Origin: Vibrio tasmaniensis 1F-187
GTDB taxonomy: Bacteria; Pseudomonadota; Gammaproteobacteria; Enterobacterales; Vibrionaceae
Reading direction: 5' to 3'
Assembly (NCBI RefSeq): GCF_000272405.2
Contig: NZ_AJZM02000022.1
Coordinates: 1 to 27,320 of the forward strand
Length of the DNA: 27,320 bases
The notes below the pieces were generated by a model. The model saw only the letters and a list, made by a program, of their open reading frames with translations. It made no database searches and was not told the DNA's origin. Shown here piece by piece: positions 1 to 8,534 of the stretch (its first letter is position 1; each line of letters opens with the position of its first letter). A program made the translations under genes and the position numbers.

Positions 1-809
1 CCAATCATGTCGGCAATGTCGGTGGCTTTGGCAAAGTTAATCTTGATGATTTCCGACTTGAGTTCACCTAGCTCTTCTTCCAAACGAGATTTCTCTAGCG
101 CTTGTTGCTCTCTAAGGTCGAGATCAGCTTTAGGTGCCACCAAGATAACGTTGCCATCAACACGCTTATCCAATCCCTTAACTTGCAAGATAATGTCGAG
201 AACTTGCTGCCAAGGCACACCATCTAAACGTAAAGTCAGATTACCCGTGACTGAATCAGAAACAACGAGATTGAAATCGTTGTAATCAGCAATAAGCTGC
301 AAAACATTACGTACAGGGATATCTTGGAAGTTAATCGATATCACCTTGCCTTCTTTTTCTAAAACATTTTTCTCTATTGTCACTTCATCAATAGTAGGCC
401 TACTGATCATTACCTCAATAAAGCGACCTTTTAAGTTGTATTCATATTGATAGTCACCAGCGATCGTTGCCAACAATCGCGTACTGGGCGTTTCCTTATA
501 CACCTCAATACCTTCAACTGAGGTCGCGAAGTCCTTCACATCCAGGAGGTAAAGCTTATCGTCATTCACCTGAGTATTGAGTAACTCGATACTTAAACCT
601 TCCTGAGCACGTTGAACATCCACCACAGCAGTGCTGGTTGCCAATTCGATAATGATGACGGCGTCTTTCTCCTTGTTGACCCTAAAATCAATATTTTCCA
701 ATTGATTTGGCAAGCTCTCGGCATAGCTGAACACGCTAACCACCAACATCACAGACACAACTAGGCTTTGCAGCCCTTTGTTTATTAACTTACTTAGTCC
801 TTTAATCAT
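1..809 (-). CDS. pilQ: PilQ, type IV pilus outer-membrane secretin (N-terminal part, cut by window edge)
   Basis: PilQ forms the outer-membrane ring through which type IV pili are extruded and retracted; in vibrios it also serves DNA uptake. Reading the minus strand from ATG at 807-809 gives 269 complete codons, then the window ends. Residues 1-30 form a signal peptide (basic start, hydrophobic core, FSYA before the likely cleavage). Residues about 35-110 resemble an AMIN-type peptidoglycan-binding domain. Residues about 160-210 (FQDIPVRNVLQLIADYN, then a VTGNLTLRL strand) are the secretin N-terminal STN domain, followed by a charged helix and the start of an N-domain at 253-269. The secretin barrel lies outside the window. 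The gene follows pilP by 35 bases and is the last seen gene of pilMNOPQ. The Shine-Dalgarno is weak (GAGATG), so the start rests mainly on the signal peptide. Confidence 0.93.
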   Translation of the reverse strand, partial: MIKGLSKLINKGLQSLVVSVMLVVSVFSYAESLPNQLENIDFRVNKEKDAVIIIELATSTAVVDVQRAQEGLSIELLNTQVNDDKLYLLDVKDFATSVEGIEVYKETPSTRLLATIAGDYQYEYNLKGRFIEVMISRPTIDEVTIEKNVLEKEGKVISINFQDIPVRNVLQLIADYNDFNLVVSDSVTGNLTLRLDGVPWQQVLDIILQVKGLDKRVDGNVILVAPKADLDLREQQALEKSRLEEELGELKSEIIKINFAKATDIADMI

Positions 810-844
810 ATTTACATCTCATATCCACATCATGTGACATTGGT

Positions 845-1366
845 TTACTTCAGAGCGAGCTTAACGTTGCGCTTATGCCAACAACCTAAACCATCTGGAA
901 GGGTTTCATTAATCTGTACGTACTGGCTCGTCACCTTAGTCACTCGACCATTATTTAAGCCAATAAACTGACCTTTTTTCACATTGACCACGTTCCCTTT
1001 CGGGGTTTGTACTAACCCTGAAACGCTTGTTCCACTGCCCATTACGCCTCTTAAACGCAGCTTACTCAGCGGGTATTTTTCTAGCTTGCCATTGCGAGAG
1101 CGTGCGTTCGGCTGCCAACAATCTTTCTTCACCAAGGGTTGGTTTTGTACGATGGCTTCTTTAGGGAGCTCAAAGGGAGGACGAAAGGCGTGGCGTTGAT
1201 AAGTTGCGGCCAAGAACTCCGTTTCTGGGACAAGTTTTTCTACCTCTTTTCTCGCCTTAGCTTCAACTTGCCTCACAAAATCTTCTAACGAATCCTGATT
1301 GGCTTTACAGCCTGAAAGCACAAGCAGTAACAATAGGGACAAAAGGACGCTACTGAATTTCATCAT
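845..1366 (-). CDS. pilP: PilP, type IV pilus inner-membrane lipoprotein
   Basis: PilP is a periplasmic lipoprotein that links the PilN/PilO inner-membrane pair to the PilQ secretin. The 173-aa product has a lipoprotein signal: a run of leucines and the lipobox LSGC with acylated Cys20. A helical linker rich in Glu and Lys follows, then a C-terminal beta domain at about residues 75-173 containing LRLRGVMGSG and GNVVNVKKGQFIG, typical of the PilP HR domain that contacts PilQ. It overlaps the end of pilO by 17 bases and sits between pilO and pilQ in the usual order, which suggests translational coupling. Two adjacent ATG codons could start it; the first is used here. Confidence 0.93.
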   Translation of the reverse strand: MMKFSSVLLSLLLLLVLSGCKANQDSLEDFVRQVEAKARKEVEKLVPETEFLAATYQRHAFRPPFELPKEAIVQNQPLVKKDCWQPNARSRNGKLEKYPLSKLRLRGVMGSGTSVSGLVQTPKGNVVNVKKGQFIGLNNGRVTKVTSQYVQINETLPDGLGCWHKRNVKLALK

Positions 1367-1979
1367 TCACCTCCGATTTAAACTGATAGGTGTAAGCTCG
1401 AACCCTGAAATGTAGCGTGCTACTTTCTTGACTGACTCGCTGCCAATTCACATCATCGAAGCTAATAATGCGCGGCAGTTTTGCGATGGCCGCGGAGAAA
1501 TCGCCAATCTCGTGGTAATCACCGGTTAGCTCAATATTGAGGGGTAACCGATAAAGGAATTCCTTGTTCTGCTTTTGCCCCCAATCAATGCGCGTAAAGG
1601 TTAGCGCATTATCCAAACCAAGTTCATTCACTGAGGCCAACATACTGGCGAGCTCCTTTTGAACTGGCAACTGTTCTAGCAGATAGTCGTAGCGACTGGT
1701 TAGCTCATCCAACTGACTCTGAAGCTTAGGCAAAGCCGCAACCTTGTTCGCTTTTATCCTTAATGTTGCTTTCAAAGTCTGCTCTTGCTGCTTCATCTGC
1801 TGCAGTTCATCGTCTAAAGGCAGCACATACAGCCAAGTCCCGACACCTTGGATTAATATCATCAGCAACAGAATAACGAGCAGTTGGGGCAACAACGGCC
1901 ATTCGGTAATCTCATCAGCATCGAGATCTTGCAAGCTCACACTATTTTGCCAGCTAATCCTACTTTTAAGGTTAGCCAT
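1350..1979 (-). CDS. pilO: PilO, type IV pilus inner-membrane alignment protein
   Basis: PilO pairs with PilN in the inner membrane and sets the alignment between the cytoplasmic motor platform (PilM/PilC) and the PilP-PilQ secretin complex. The 209-aa product has a short cytoplasmic start, one membrane segment at about residues 29-52 (LLPQLLVILLLMILIQGVG), a coiled-coil stretch at about 55-95 (DDELQQMKQQEQTLKATL onward), and a periplasmic ferredoxin-like domain containing GDYHEIGDFSAAIAKLPRI, a hallmark of this family. The ATG overlaps the end of pilN by 8 bases, and AAGGGGG stands upstream of it. Length and order match the gammaproteobacterial pilMNOPQ operon. Confidence 0.94.
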   Translation of the reverse strand: MANLKSRISWQNSVSLQDLDADEITEWPLLPQLLVILLLMILIQGVGTWLYVLPLDDELQQMKQQEQTLKATLRIKANKVAALPKLQSQLDELTSRYDYLLEQLPVQKELASMLASVNELGLDNALTFTRIDWGQKQNKEFLYRLPLNIELTGDYHEIGDFSAAIAKLPRIISFDDVNWQRVSQESSTLHFRVRAYTYQFKSEVNDEIQ

Positions 1980-2586
1980 GATTTGCCCCCTTCTCTTTTC
2001 TGCTTGCGGTTGCGCTCTCTGCGGTTGTGTTTTCTAAAGAAACAGGGCTAAACACAAAAGAGACCTTGAAGGTCTGAAACTCTTTATTGAAGCGCTTTCG
2101 GTTATGGATAATAGAGTGCATCTCGACCCCTTTAAGAGAATCAGAACGCTCTAGATTGTCCAACATTGTGGCGAGGCGAGCCGTACTGTCGCTGATACCT
2201 GCCATCTCAATCTCCTGACCATTCATCTTCATCTTGTCGACATACACGCCCTCAGGAATCAGCTCCGGCATTAGATTCATAAAGTCGGTGGTCTTATTAC
2301 GGCCAAGCTGTAACGACTCCACGACATCAAGTCGAGTCAGAATGGCTTTGTGTTCTTGTTCTGCAACTTTTAACGATTGAATTTGTCGGTCGAGCTCGGC
2401 AATGTATTGATTAAGATAATTGAGGCGAGCTTGCTGTTTGGCTTGTTGACCCTGAAAATAGTGACCAACCGCCCATTGCCCTGTAAGTACAATGATGACG
2501 CCAAGAATGACTAGGTGGATAAAACGCTTCTTGTGCTGAGCGCGAATCTCATCACGCCACGGCAGCAGGTTAATTTGATGCAACAT
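1972..2586 (-). CDS. pilN: PilN, type IV pilus inner-membrane assembly protein
   Basis: PilN binds PilM through its short cytoplasmic tail and forms heterodimers with PilO across the inner membrane. The 204-aa product begins MLHQINLLPWR; the INLLPWR motif is the conserved PilM-binding peptide. A membrane segment lies at about residues 20-43, a coiled coil follows (about 45-90), then a periplasmic ferredoxin-like fold. The open frame extends nine codons upstream to a GTG, but the ATG at 2586 is preceded by a strong AAGGAG at the right distance and starts exactly at the conserved motif, so it is chosen. With this start the gene overlaps pilM by 17 bases, which points to coupled translation. The last residues are rich in Ser, Thr and Ala. 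Confidence 0.94.
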   Translation of the reverse strand: MLHQINLLPWRDEIRAQHKKRFIHLVILGVIIVLTGQWAVGHYFQGQQAKQQARLNYLNQYIAELDRQIQSLKVAEQEHKAILTRLDVVESLQLGRNKTTDFMNLMPELIPEGVYVDKMKMNGQEIEMAGISDSTARLATMLDNLERSDSLKGVEMHSIIHNRKRFNKEFQTFKVSFVFSPVSLENTTAESATASRKEKGANHG

Positions 2587-3595
2587 GCTTCTCTCCTTGC
2601 CACTTGAGTCCACTCATCGCCATACCCGCGGCAATGCCGTAATGTTGCCAGTTCATCGGCAGTTGGTGCCGCTTCGCCACCTTGTTCTCAAATAACGATA
2701 AAGGATTGAGCGATTCACAACTCATCTGAAAATGGCGCTCTAGATCTTCAACTACCATCGGAATGCTGGCTCCTTCGCCCATCAGCCAGATCCCGGATAT
2801 CGGCTCAAGTGCATTCACTGAGGAATAGAGTTGCAACTGCCGCTTAAGCTTTTCAACCAAATTGACAATAAACCGATGTGTCTCCTCTGCGTTGCCGAAC
2901 ACATCTTCTGTATAACTCGGGCTGTCAGCGCCGCGAAGATCTTGAGTACCAAAGGCGATGTCTTTATAGAAAGGTGCTGAATCCTGCGGGATAATGCCTA
3001 ACGACGTTTGGTCAACTCCTACGTCCACCAGCAACCAGTTACTTTTTTCAGGATAAAGGCGTGAAGCCAACTGCCAAATATTGAGCAGACCATGTGCTTG
3101 GGTGTCGATGACAACAGGTTTAAATCCGGCTTTATTTAAAGCATCCGCTCGACTGTCTACAACTTCCTTACGAGTCGCATATATCTGATAGCTACTTGTC
3201 GATCCTTTACCAAATCGTTTGTCTTCCAGCTTTACAAAATCTAAACTCAGCTCCTCGATAGGAAAGGGAGATTGATGAGCAAAGGTTTGATAGATAGAAA
3301 ACTCCTTTTCTCTGTCTTCTAAATCACTCTCTATTTGCAGTACTTTGCTGATCACCGTGTTATCGGGTACCGAAATGGCGACGTTGCGACAGCCAAAAGG
3401 CAGTCCTTTCCTAAGTTCTTTAAGTTTCTTAACAGTTTTCTGATACTCCAAAGTATGGTTAGCTGTAAAAATGTCGTCCGAAATCGGCAGCTCTTTGTAT
3501 CCCACTAGGGCATACAACTCCCCCACGGGTTTTAGTACCACGGCTTTGATGCTGTGATGATTTATATCTATACCTGTAATTAATGATGAACCCAT
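2570..3595 (-). CDS. pilM: PilM, cytoplasmic actin-like ATPase of the type IV pilus
   Basis: PilM is an actin/FtsA-fold ATPase that sits on the cytoplasmic face of the pilus machine and binds the PilN tail. The 341-aa product shows the first phosphate loop (ITGIDINHHSIKAVVLK) near its N terminus, the second phosphate region (WLLVDVGVDQTSLGI) in the middle, and the IWLMGEGASIPMVVEDL stretch that matches the adenosine region. The open frame runs eight codons further to a TTG at 3619, but ATG at 3595 has AGGAG upstream at a normal distance and begins at the conserved fold, so it is preferred. It is the first gene of pilMNOPQ and is divergent from the PBP1A gene, with about 150 bases between them for both promoters. 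Confidence 0.93.
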   Translation of the reverse strand: MGSSLITGIDINHHSIKAVVLKPVGELYALVGYKELPISDDIFTANHTLEYQKTVKKLKELRKGLPFGCRNVAISVPDNTVISKVLQIESDLEDREKEFSIYQTFAHQSPFPIEELSLDFVKLEDKRFGKGSTSSYQIYATRKEVVDSRADALNKAGFKPVVIDTQAHGLLNIWQLASRLYPEKSNWLLVDVGVDQTSLGIIPQDSAPFYKDIAFGTQDLRGADSPSYTEDVFGNAEETHRFIVNLVEKLKRQLQLYSSVNALEPISGIWLMGEGASIPMVVEDLERHFQMSCESLNPLSLFENKVAKRHQLPMNWQHYGIAAGMAMSGLKWQGEKHVASN

Positions 3596-3746
3596 GTGAC
3601 CTAGCTCCTGAAGTGCCAAGCATTTCGTTGATTATCTAGGGGTTGTGATTATTAGTTAAATAAGCGTTAATAAACGAAAGCTAAGTTTTTAACCTAGAGT
3701 ACAAGGGTTTGCTGCTTATCAGCCTTAACTAATCAGGGATTATCCG

Positions 3747-6305
3747 GTGAAGTTCATAAAGCGATTATTCATATTTACATTGATTTGCATGATTCTTGGA
3801 GTCAGTACAATTTTCGGGTTTTACTATTACGTAAAACCAGAGTTGCCTGATGTTGCCACTTTGCGTGACGTAGAACTCCAAACGCCAATGCAAGTCTTCA
3901 GTCAAGACGGTAAATTGATCTCTCAATTTGGTGAAAAGCGTCGTAATCCAGTGACTTATGACGAGATTCCTCGCCACCTAGTTGAAGCTTTGATTGCTAC
4001 CGAAGATAGCCGCTTCTACGAGCACCCTGGTATTGATCCAATTGGTATTACTCGAGCAGCACTCGTGGTTGCTATGTCCGGTTCAGCCAAACAAGGGGCG
4101 AGTACCATAACTCAGCAGCTTGCGCGTAACTTCTTCTTATCTAATGAGAAAAAGATTATGCGTAAAATCAAAGAGATCTTCATTGCGATCCACATTGAGC
4201 AACTTCTTAGTAAAGAAGAGATCATGGAGCTTTACGTAAACAAGATCTTCCTTGGCCACCGTTCATATGGTTTCGGCGCAGCAGCGCGTGTTTATTTTGG
4301 TAAGGATCTTCCTGAGCTCACCTTAAGTGAATTGGCTACGCTTGCGGGCATGCCAAAAGCACCTTCAACTATGAACCCTATTTATTCTGTTGAGCGTGCG
4401 ACCAACCGTCGTAACGTGGTATTACGTCGTATGCTAGACGAAAAATACATCACTCAATCAGAGTACGATGAAGCTCGCAGTGAAGAGCTTATCTCGAAAT
4501 ATCACGGTGCCGAAATTGAACTGAGCGCGCCGTATGTAGCAGAAGTTGCACGAGCTTGGATGGTTGAACGCTATGGTGAAGCCGCTTACACATCAGGCAT
4601 GAAGGTTTACACGACCGTTGATTCAAAACTGCAAAAAGCAGCGAACCAAGCCGCGATTAAGAACCTACTTGGCTACGATGAACGCCACGGTTACCGTGGT
4701 GCTGAAAAAGTATTGTGGCAAACGGCGCAGTCGGCTTGGGATCAAAAACAAATCGTTAAGCACCTTAAGTCTCAACCAACCTATGGTGACTTAGTACCAG
4801 CAGTTGTAACCGCTGTTGATTCGAAAAGCGCTCAAGTTTGGGTTAAGAACCAAGGCGAAGGCACTATCGAGTGGCAAGGCATGAACTGGGCGCGTAAATT
4901 CCTAACGGACAACCGCCAAGGTCCAGCGCCTTCTCAAGCGAAAGAGATTTTGGCTGTTGGTGAGCAAGTTTGGGTTCGCCATGAAGCAGTAACCGGCGAT
5001 GAAGTATCTGAAGAGCCTACCGAAGAAACAACAACTGAACCTGAAACACCGGTTGTATGGCGACTAAGCCAAGTGCCAAATGCAAACACCGCGTTTGTTG
5101 CCATGAACCCTAACAACGGCGCAGTATTGTCGATGGTGGGTGGCTTTAACTTTGTACACAACAAATTCAACCGTGCGACCCAATCTATTCGTCAGGTGGG
5201 TTCTGGTATCAAACCATTTATCTACTCAGCAGCGATTGAAAAAGGCTTAACGCTAGCCTCACTGATCAACGATGCGCCTATCAATCAATGGGATAAGAGC
5301 CAAGGTACGGCATGGCGACCAAAGAACTCACCACCGACCTATGTGGGTCCAACTCGTTTACGTATTGGCTTAGCTCAATCTAAAAACGTAATGGCGGTAC
5401 GTGTACTGCGCGAAGTGGGCTTGGATGATACTCGTAACTACCTAACTCGATTTGGTTTTGATATTGACGAAGTACCGCGTTCTGAAACCATTGCTCTGGG
5501 TGCGGGTAGCTTAACGCCAATGAAGGTAGCACAAGGTTACTCAGTATTTGCGAATGGCGGCTACTACGTTGAACCTTTCTACATCAGCCGTATTGAGACA
5601 CCATTTGGTGAGACTGAATTCCAAGCGACACCGAAAGTTGTGTGTAAAGACGATTGCCAACAGCCAATGACCTCAGATTCAATGGCTAATGAGTTTGCAG
5701 AGCAAGATGTGGATGCCCAAGTACAGTACGCACCTCAAGTGATCACTGAGCAGAACGCGTTCCTTGTTCGTGAAATGATGTACAGCAACATCTGGGGTGG
5801 CGGTGATTGGAGCGCAGGTACGGGTTGGAACGGTACAGGTTGGCGTGCACAGCCGTTGAAGCGTCGTGACATTGGCGGCAAAACGGGAACCACCAACGAT
5901 TCGAAAGATACTTGGTACAGCGGTTACGGCCCTGGCATGGTTGCAACGGTATGGGTTGGTTTTGATAACCACAACCGCAACCTAGGCAGAACCAAAGCGA
6001 ACTCGAACCTTGGTAAAAATCAGATTACTGGTGCAGAAGCTGGCGCAAAAACAGCAGAACCGGCATGGGTTGATTTCATGGGTACGGCGTTAGCGGGCGT
6101 TCCTGCTGAGCGTAAAGAGATTCCGGAGAACATCGTCCGTGTTCGTATCGACCGTGAAACTGGCTTACTGACCAACAAGTTCGATAGCTCATCAATGTTC
6201 GAGTACTTCGAAAAAGGCACAGAGCCAACCGAGTACATCACTGAACGTTTCAATGACGACATCTACTCAACCTCATCAGGTGAAGCAGTAGAAGAACTGT
6301 TCTAA
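3747..6305 (+). CDS. mrcA: Penicillin-binding protein 1A (bifunctional glycosyltransferase/transpeptidase)
   Basis: This class A PBP polymerises glycan strands and cross-links peptides in the periplasm, anchored in the inner membrane. The 852-aa product has a membrane anchor at residues 5-27. The GT51 glycosyltransferase domain contains EDSRFYEHPG with catalytic Glu86 and the GASTITQQLARN motif. An OB-like insert at about 320-440 carries an acidic Glu/Thr/Pro-rich stretch. The transpeptidase domain has the SxxK motif with Ser486 and Lys489, SKN at 545-547 and KTG at 712-714. All catalytic motifs are intact and the length fits the family. The start is GTG at 3747 with AGGGA upstream; no closer ATG fits the membrane anchor. 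Its place beside divergent pilM is a conserved gammaproteobacterial arrangement (ponA/mrcA). Confidence 0.96.
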   Translation: MKFIKRLFIFTLICMILGVSTIFGFYYYVKPELPDVATLRDVELQTPMQVFSQDGKLISQFGEKRRNPVTYDEIPRHLVEALIATEDSRFYEHPGIDPIGITRAALVVAMSGSAKQGASTITQQLARNFFLSNEKKIMRKIKEIFIAIHIEQLLSKEEIMELYVNKIFLGHRSYGFGAAARVYFGKDLPELTLSELATLAGMPKAPSTMNPIYSVERATNRRNVVLRRMLDEKYITQSEYDEARSEELISKYHGAEIELSAPYVAEVARAWMVERYGEAAYTSGMKVYTTVDSKLQKAANQAAIKNLLGYDERHGYRGAEKVLWQTAQSAWDQKQIVKHLKSQPTYGDLVPAVVTAVDSKSAQVWVKNQGEGTIEWQGMNWARKFLTDNRQGPAPSQAKEILAVGEQVWVRHEAVTGDEVSEEPTEETTTEPETPVVWRLSQVPNANTAFVAMNPNNGAVLSMVGGFNFVHNKFNRATQSIRQVGSGIKPFIYSAAIEKGLTLASLINDAPINQWDKSQGTAWRPKNSPPTYVGPTRLRIGLAQSKNVMAVRVLREVGLDDTRNYLTRFGFDIDEVPRSETIALGAGSLTPMKVAQGYSVFANGGYYVEPFYISRIETPFGETEFQATPKVVCKDDCQQPMTSDSMANEFAEQDVDAQVQYAPQVITEQNAFLVREMMYSNIWGGGDWSAGTGWNGTGWRAQPLKRRDIGGKTGTTNDSKDTWYSGYGPGMVATVWVGFDNHNRNLGRTKANSNLGKNQITGAEAGAKTAEPAWVDFMGTALAGVPAERKEIPENIVRVRIDRETGLLTNKFDSSSMFEYFEKGTEPTEYITERFNDDIYSTSSGEAVEELF

Positions 6306-6339
6306 CTAGGGTTTGTAGAACCTAGTAACATGAACCAAT

Positions 6340-6377
6340 AAAAAGGGTTGATATGCATTCATATCAACCCTTTTTTT
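6340..6377. terminator. Bidirectional Rho-independent terminator between PBP1A and oxyR
   Basis: A near-perfect stem (AAAAAGGGTTGATATG paired with its complement) closes a CATT loop and is followed by a T run on both strands because the stem ends in A5/T7. It lies 35 bases after the PBP1A stop and 39 bases after the oxyR stop, between convergent genes, so it can end both transcripts. Confidence 0.88.
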
Positions 6378-6415
6378 ATATCTATATCTGACAGACTAGG
6401 CTCTAAACTCAAGCG

Positions 6416-7309
6416 CTAAGCCGTCTTCTCCAGTTGAGTTCGAATCGTCTCAGCCAATTGCTCGAAACGTCCCTTCAATGGAGAGCCCGGACGGTAAGCC
6501 ACGACAATTCTACGTGAAGGTGTTGGATTCACTGCTGGCACGTAACACACACCATCTTTCTGCTTTTCCTTTGGCACCGATAACTGAGGTAGTAAGGTAA
6601 TACCCGCCCCCGCCGCGACCATGTTACGCAGCGTTTCTAAGCTGGTTGCCTTAAAGCGCTCATCGTCTTTCGCACCCGCAGCAAAACAGAAGCCCAAGGC
6701 TTGGTCTCTTAAACAGTGACCGTCACCTAGCGCCAGTACGGTTTGTCCATTTAGCTGCAGCATATCGACAGTGTCTTGCTGAGCCCACTCGTGGTCACAT
6801 GGAACAGCAACACTTAACGGCTCGTCATACACATCAATCTCTTTGAACACCGCGGTTTCATCAACCGCAGCCAGTACCAAGCAATCCAGCTTGCCATCTT
6901 CAAGTTGGCTCACTAATTGATGAGTCTGCGCTTCATGCAGGTAAAGCTCAAGATCGGGAAAGCACTCTTTAAGATGAGGAATGATCTTAGGTAAAATATA
7001 AGGGCCAACGGTCGGAATAAAACCAATGTGCATCGGCCCCGTCATCGCTTCACCGTGTCCACTTGCCATATCTTTAAAAGTCTTTACTTCATTGAGAATA
7101 CGCTTGGCTTGTTCAACAAGTTGTAACCCTGATTCTGTAAATATTACCTTCCTTGGACTACGCTCGGTTAACTGAAGTCCAATTTCATCTTCGAGTTTGC
7201 GTATTTGACCGCTTAGTGTCGGCTGACTGACAAAGCACGCTTCTGCCGCTTTTCGGAAGTGTTTATGCTCTGCGAGCGCCACCAAGTATTCAAAGTCACG
7301 AATGTTCAT
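6416..7309 (-). CDS. oxyR: OxyR, hydrogen peroxide-sensing LysR-family regulator
   Basis: OxyR senses hydrogen peroxide through a reversible disulfide and activates antioxidant genes. The 297-aa product has the N-terminal LysR winged helix (MNIRDFEYLVALAEHKHFR, with SQPTLSGQIRKLE as recognition helix) and the periplasmic-binding-like sensor domain. The redox cysteines fall at positions 199 and 208 in CLRDQALGFC, the same numbering as the characterised E. coli protein, which makes the OxyR call strong rather than a generic LysR. It diverges from the Prx-Grx gene, and the region between them holds an OxyR-like operator, so autoregulation and control of the neighbour are likely (inference from site and layout). 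Confidence 0.96.
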   Translation of the reverse strand: MNIRDFEYLVALAEHKHFRKAAEACFVSQPTLSGQIRKLEDEIGLQLTERSPRKVIFTESGLQLVEQAKRILNEVKTFKDMASGHGEAMTGPMHIGFIPTVGPYILPKIIPHLKECFPDLELYLHEAQTHQLVSQLEDGKLDCLVLAAVDETAVFKEIDVYDEPLSVAVPCDHEWAQQDTVDMLQLNGQTVLALGDGHCLRDQALGFCFAAGAKDDERFKATSLETLRNMVAAGAGITLLPQLSVPKEKQKDGVCYVPAVNPTPSRRIVVAYRPGSPLKGRFEQLAETIRTQLEKTA

Positions 7310-7382
7310 GATCAGTCTCTTACCTCAGGTTTTAATAAGAACAAGGGTTCTAATAGAAACATTTAAAAGAAAAATGCTCTTG

Positions 7383-7419
7383 ATAGAATTTACCTATCAA
7401 AACCATAACATCAAACGAT
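7383..7419. promoter_or_regulatory. Candidate OxyR binding site
   Basis: Four tetrads spaced exactly 11 bases apart: ATAG at 7383, CTAT at 7394, ATAA at 7405, CGAT at 7416. This matches the known OxyR pattern ATAG-N7-CTAT-N7-ATAG-N7-CTAT with two mismatches in the second half. It lies between divergent oxyR and the Prx-Grx gene, where OxyR would be expected to act on both. A weak AT-rich -10-like stretch (TAATAAT, about 7442-7448) follows on the plus strand. Confidence 0.75.
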
Positions 7420-7531
7420 TAGAGCTATCAAAGGATTTATCTAATAATGGGCTCAACGAAACGAAACAGAGCGAAGAAAAACGTTAAGCTCTGATAGAAC
7501 AAAATTAAAAATACTATTTAAGGAAATCAAT

Positions 7532-8260
7532 ATGTTTGCATCTAAAGAAGGTCAATCAATCCCTCAAGTAACATTCCCAACTCGCCAAGGTGATGCATGG
7601 GTTAACGTAACGACTGAAGAGCTATTCAAAGACAAGACAGTTATCGTATTCAGCCTACCAGGTGCGTTTACGCCAACATGTTCGTCAAGCCACCTTCCTC
7701 GTTACAACGAGCTACACTCTGTATTCAAAGAAAACGGTGTTGATGACATTCTGTGTGTTTCAGTAAACGACACATTCGTAATGAACGCTTGGAAAGCAGA
7801 CCAAGAAGCGGAAAACATCACATTCATCCCAGATGGTAACGGTGATTTCACAGACGGCATGGGTATGCTAGTTGAGAAAAACGACATCGGCTTCGGCAAA
7901 CGTTCATGGCGCTACAGCATGCTGGTTAAAAACGGCGTGGTAGAAAAAATGTTCATCGAAGAAGACGTACCAGGCGACCCGTTCAAGGTTTCTGATGCTG
8001 ATACTATGCTTAACTACCTTGCTCCTGAGCACAAAGAGCAAGAGTCAATCACAGTATTCACTAAGCCAGGCTGTCCTTTCTGTATGAAAGCAAAACAGAA
8101 CCTAATCGACAAAGGTCTGAACTACGAAGAAGTGGTTCTAGGTAAAGATGCAACAACAGTAAGTCTGCGTGCAATCTCTGGTCGCACTACCGTTCCTCAA
8201 GTATTCATCGGTGGCAAACACATCGGTGGTAGCGAAGAACTAGAAACTTTCCTAGGCTAA
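7532..8260 (+). CDS. Peroxiredoxin-glutaredoxin hybrid (Prx5-Grx) peroxidase
   Basis: This fused enzyme reduces hydrogen and alkyl peroxides with glutathione as electron donor, the glutaredoxin domain recycling the peroxiredoxin domain. The 242-aa product has a Prx5-type domain at residues 1-165 with the active-site motif PGAFTPTC (peroxidatic Cys50). A glutaredoxin domain at about 172-242 has CPFC at 181-184, the cis-Pro motif TVPQ at 220-223 and the GG-S-E glutathione-binding end. A clear AAGGAAA precedes the ATG. It is transcribed away from oxyR with an OxyR-like site about 110 bases upstream, so peroxide induction is expected. Similar fusions are known in Haemophilus, Vibrio and other gammaproteobacteria. 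Confidence 0.96.
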   Translation: MFASKEGQSIPQVTFPTRQGDAWVNVTTEELFKDKTVIVFSLPGAFTPTCSSSHLPRYNELHSVFKENGVDDILCVSVNDTFVMNAWKADQEAENITFIPDGNGDFTDGMGMLVEKNDIGFGKRSWRYSMLVKNGVVEKMFIEEDVPGDPFKVSDADTMLNYLAPEHKEQESITVFTKPGCPFCMKAKQNLIDKGLNYEEVVLGKDATTVSLRAISGRTTVPQVFIGGKHIGGSEELETFLG

Positions 8261-8294
8261 TCGCTTCATCGCCGATATAGGCTTAGAAGTATCC

Positions 8295-8320
8295 GCTAAC
8301 CCACCCTCTTGTGGGTTAGC
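8295..8320 (+). terminator. Strong hairpin after the Prx-Grx gene
   Basis: A perfect 10-bp stem (GCTAACCCAC / GTGGGTTAGC) with a CCTCTT loop, 34 bases after the stop codon. It lacks a proper T run, so it may be a weak terminator or an RNA 3'-end stabiliser. Confidence 0.55.
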
Positions 8321-8382
8321 CATTCCAAACACTCTTATCTAAGTTTTGGAAAAAAGAATATAGCTGGTGACTCGCCTGTCTT

Positions 8383-8403
8383 TTACTAACCTATAGTTAG
8401 TAA
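8383..8403. promoter_or_regulatory. Operator-like dyad upstream of the flavoprotein oxidoreductase
   Basis: A perfect 8-bp inverted repeat TTACTAAC-CTATA-GTTAGTAA. It covers TATAGT (8392-8397), a 5-of-6 match to a -10 box; a GTGACT at 8367-8372 could be a poor -35 but the spacing is long. The 21-bp symmetrical shape suits a dimeric repressor; which one is unknown. No T run follows, so it is unlikely to be a terminator. Confidence 0.45.
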
Positions 8404-8534
8404 TAAAAGCAGAGTCACAAGCTAAACCTAATAAAACAGAATCACAAAACTGACCCACTATCCTGACTCTCAAGAAATCACCAGAGTTGGAGGGGTTCGT
8501 TCAAACCAAATTTAGCCATTGCGAGAAAATTATT

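Noticed and set aside
7302..7487. Plus-strand 61-codon open frame between oxyR and the Prx-Grx gene
   Set aside because: It begins inside the oxyR start, runs through the OxyR-like operator, has no Shine-Dalgarno and no recognisable domain. The region is better explained as a divergent promoter.
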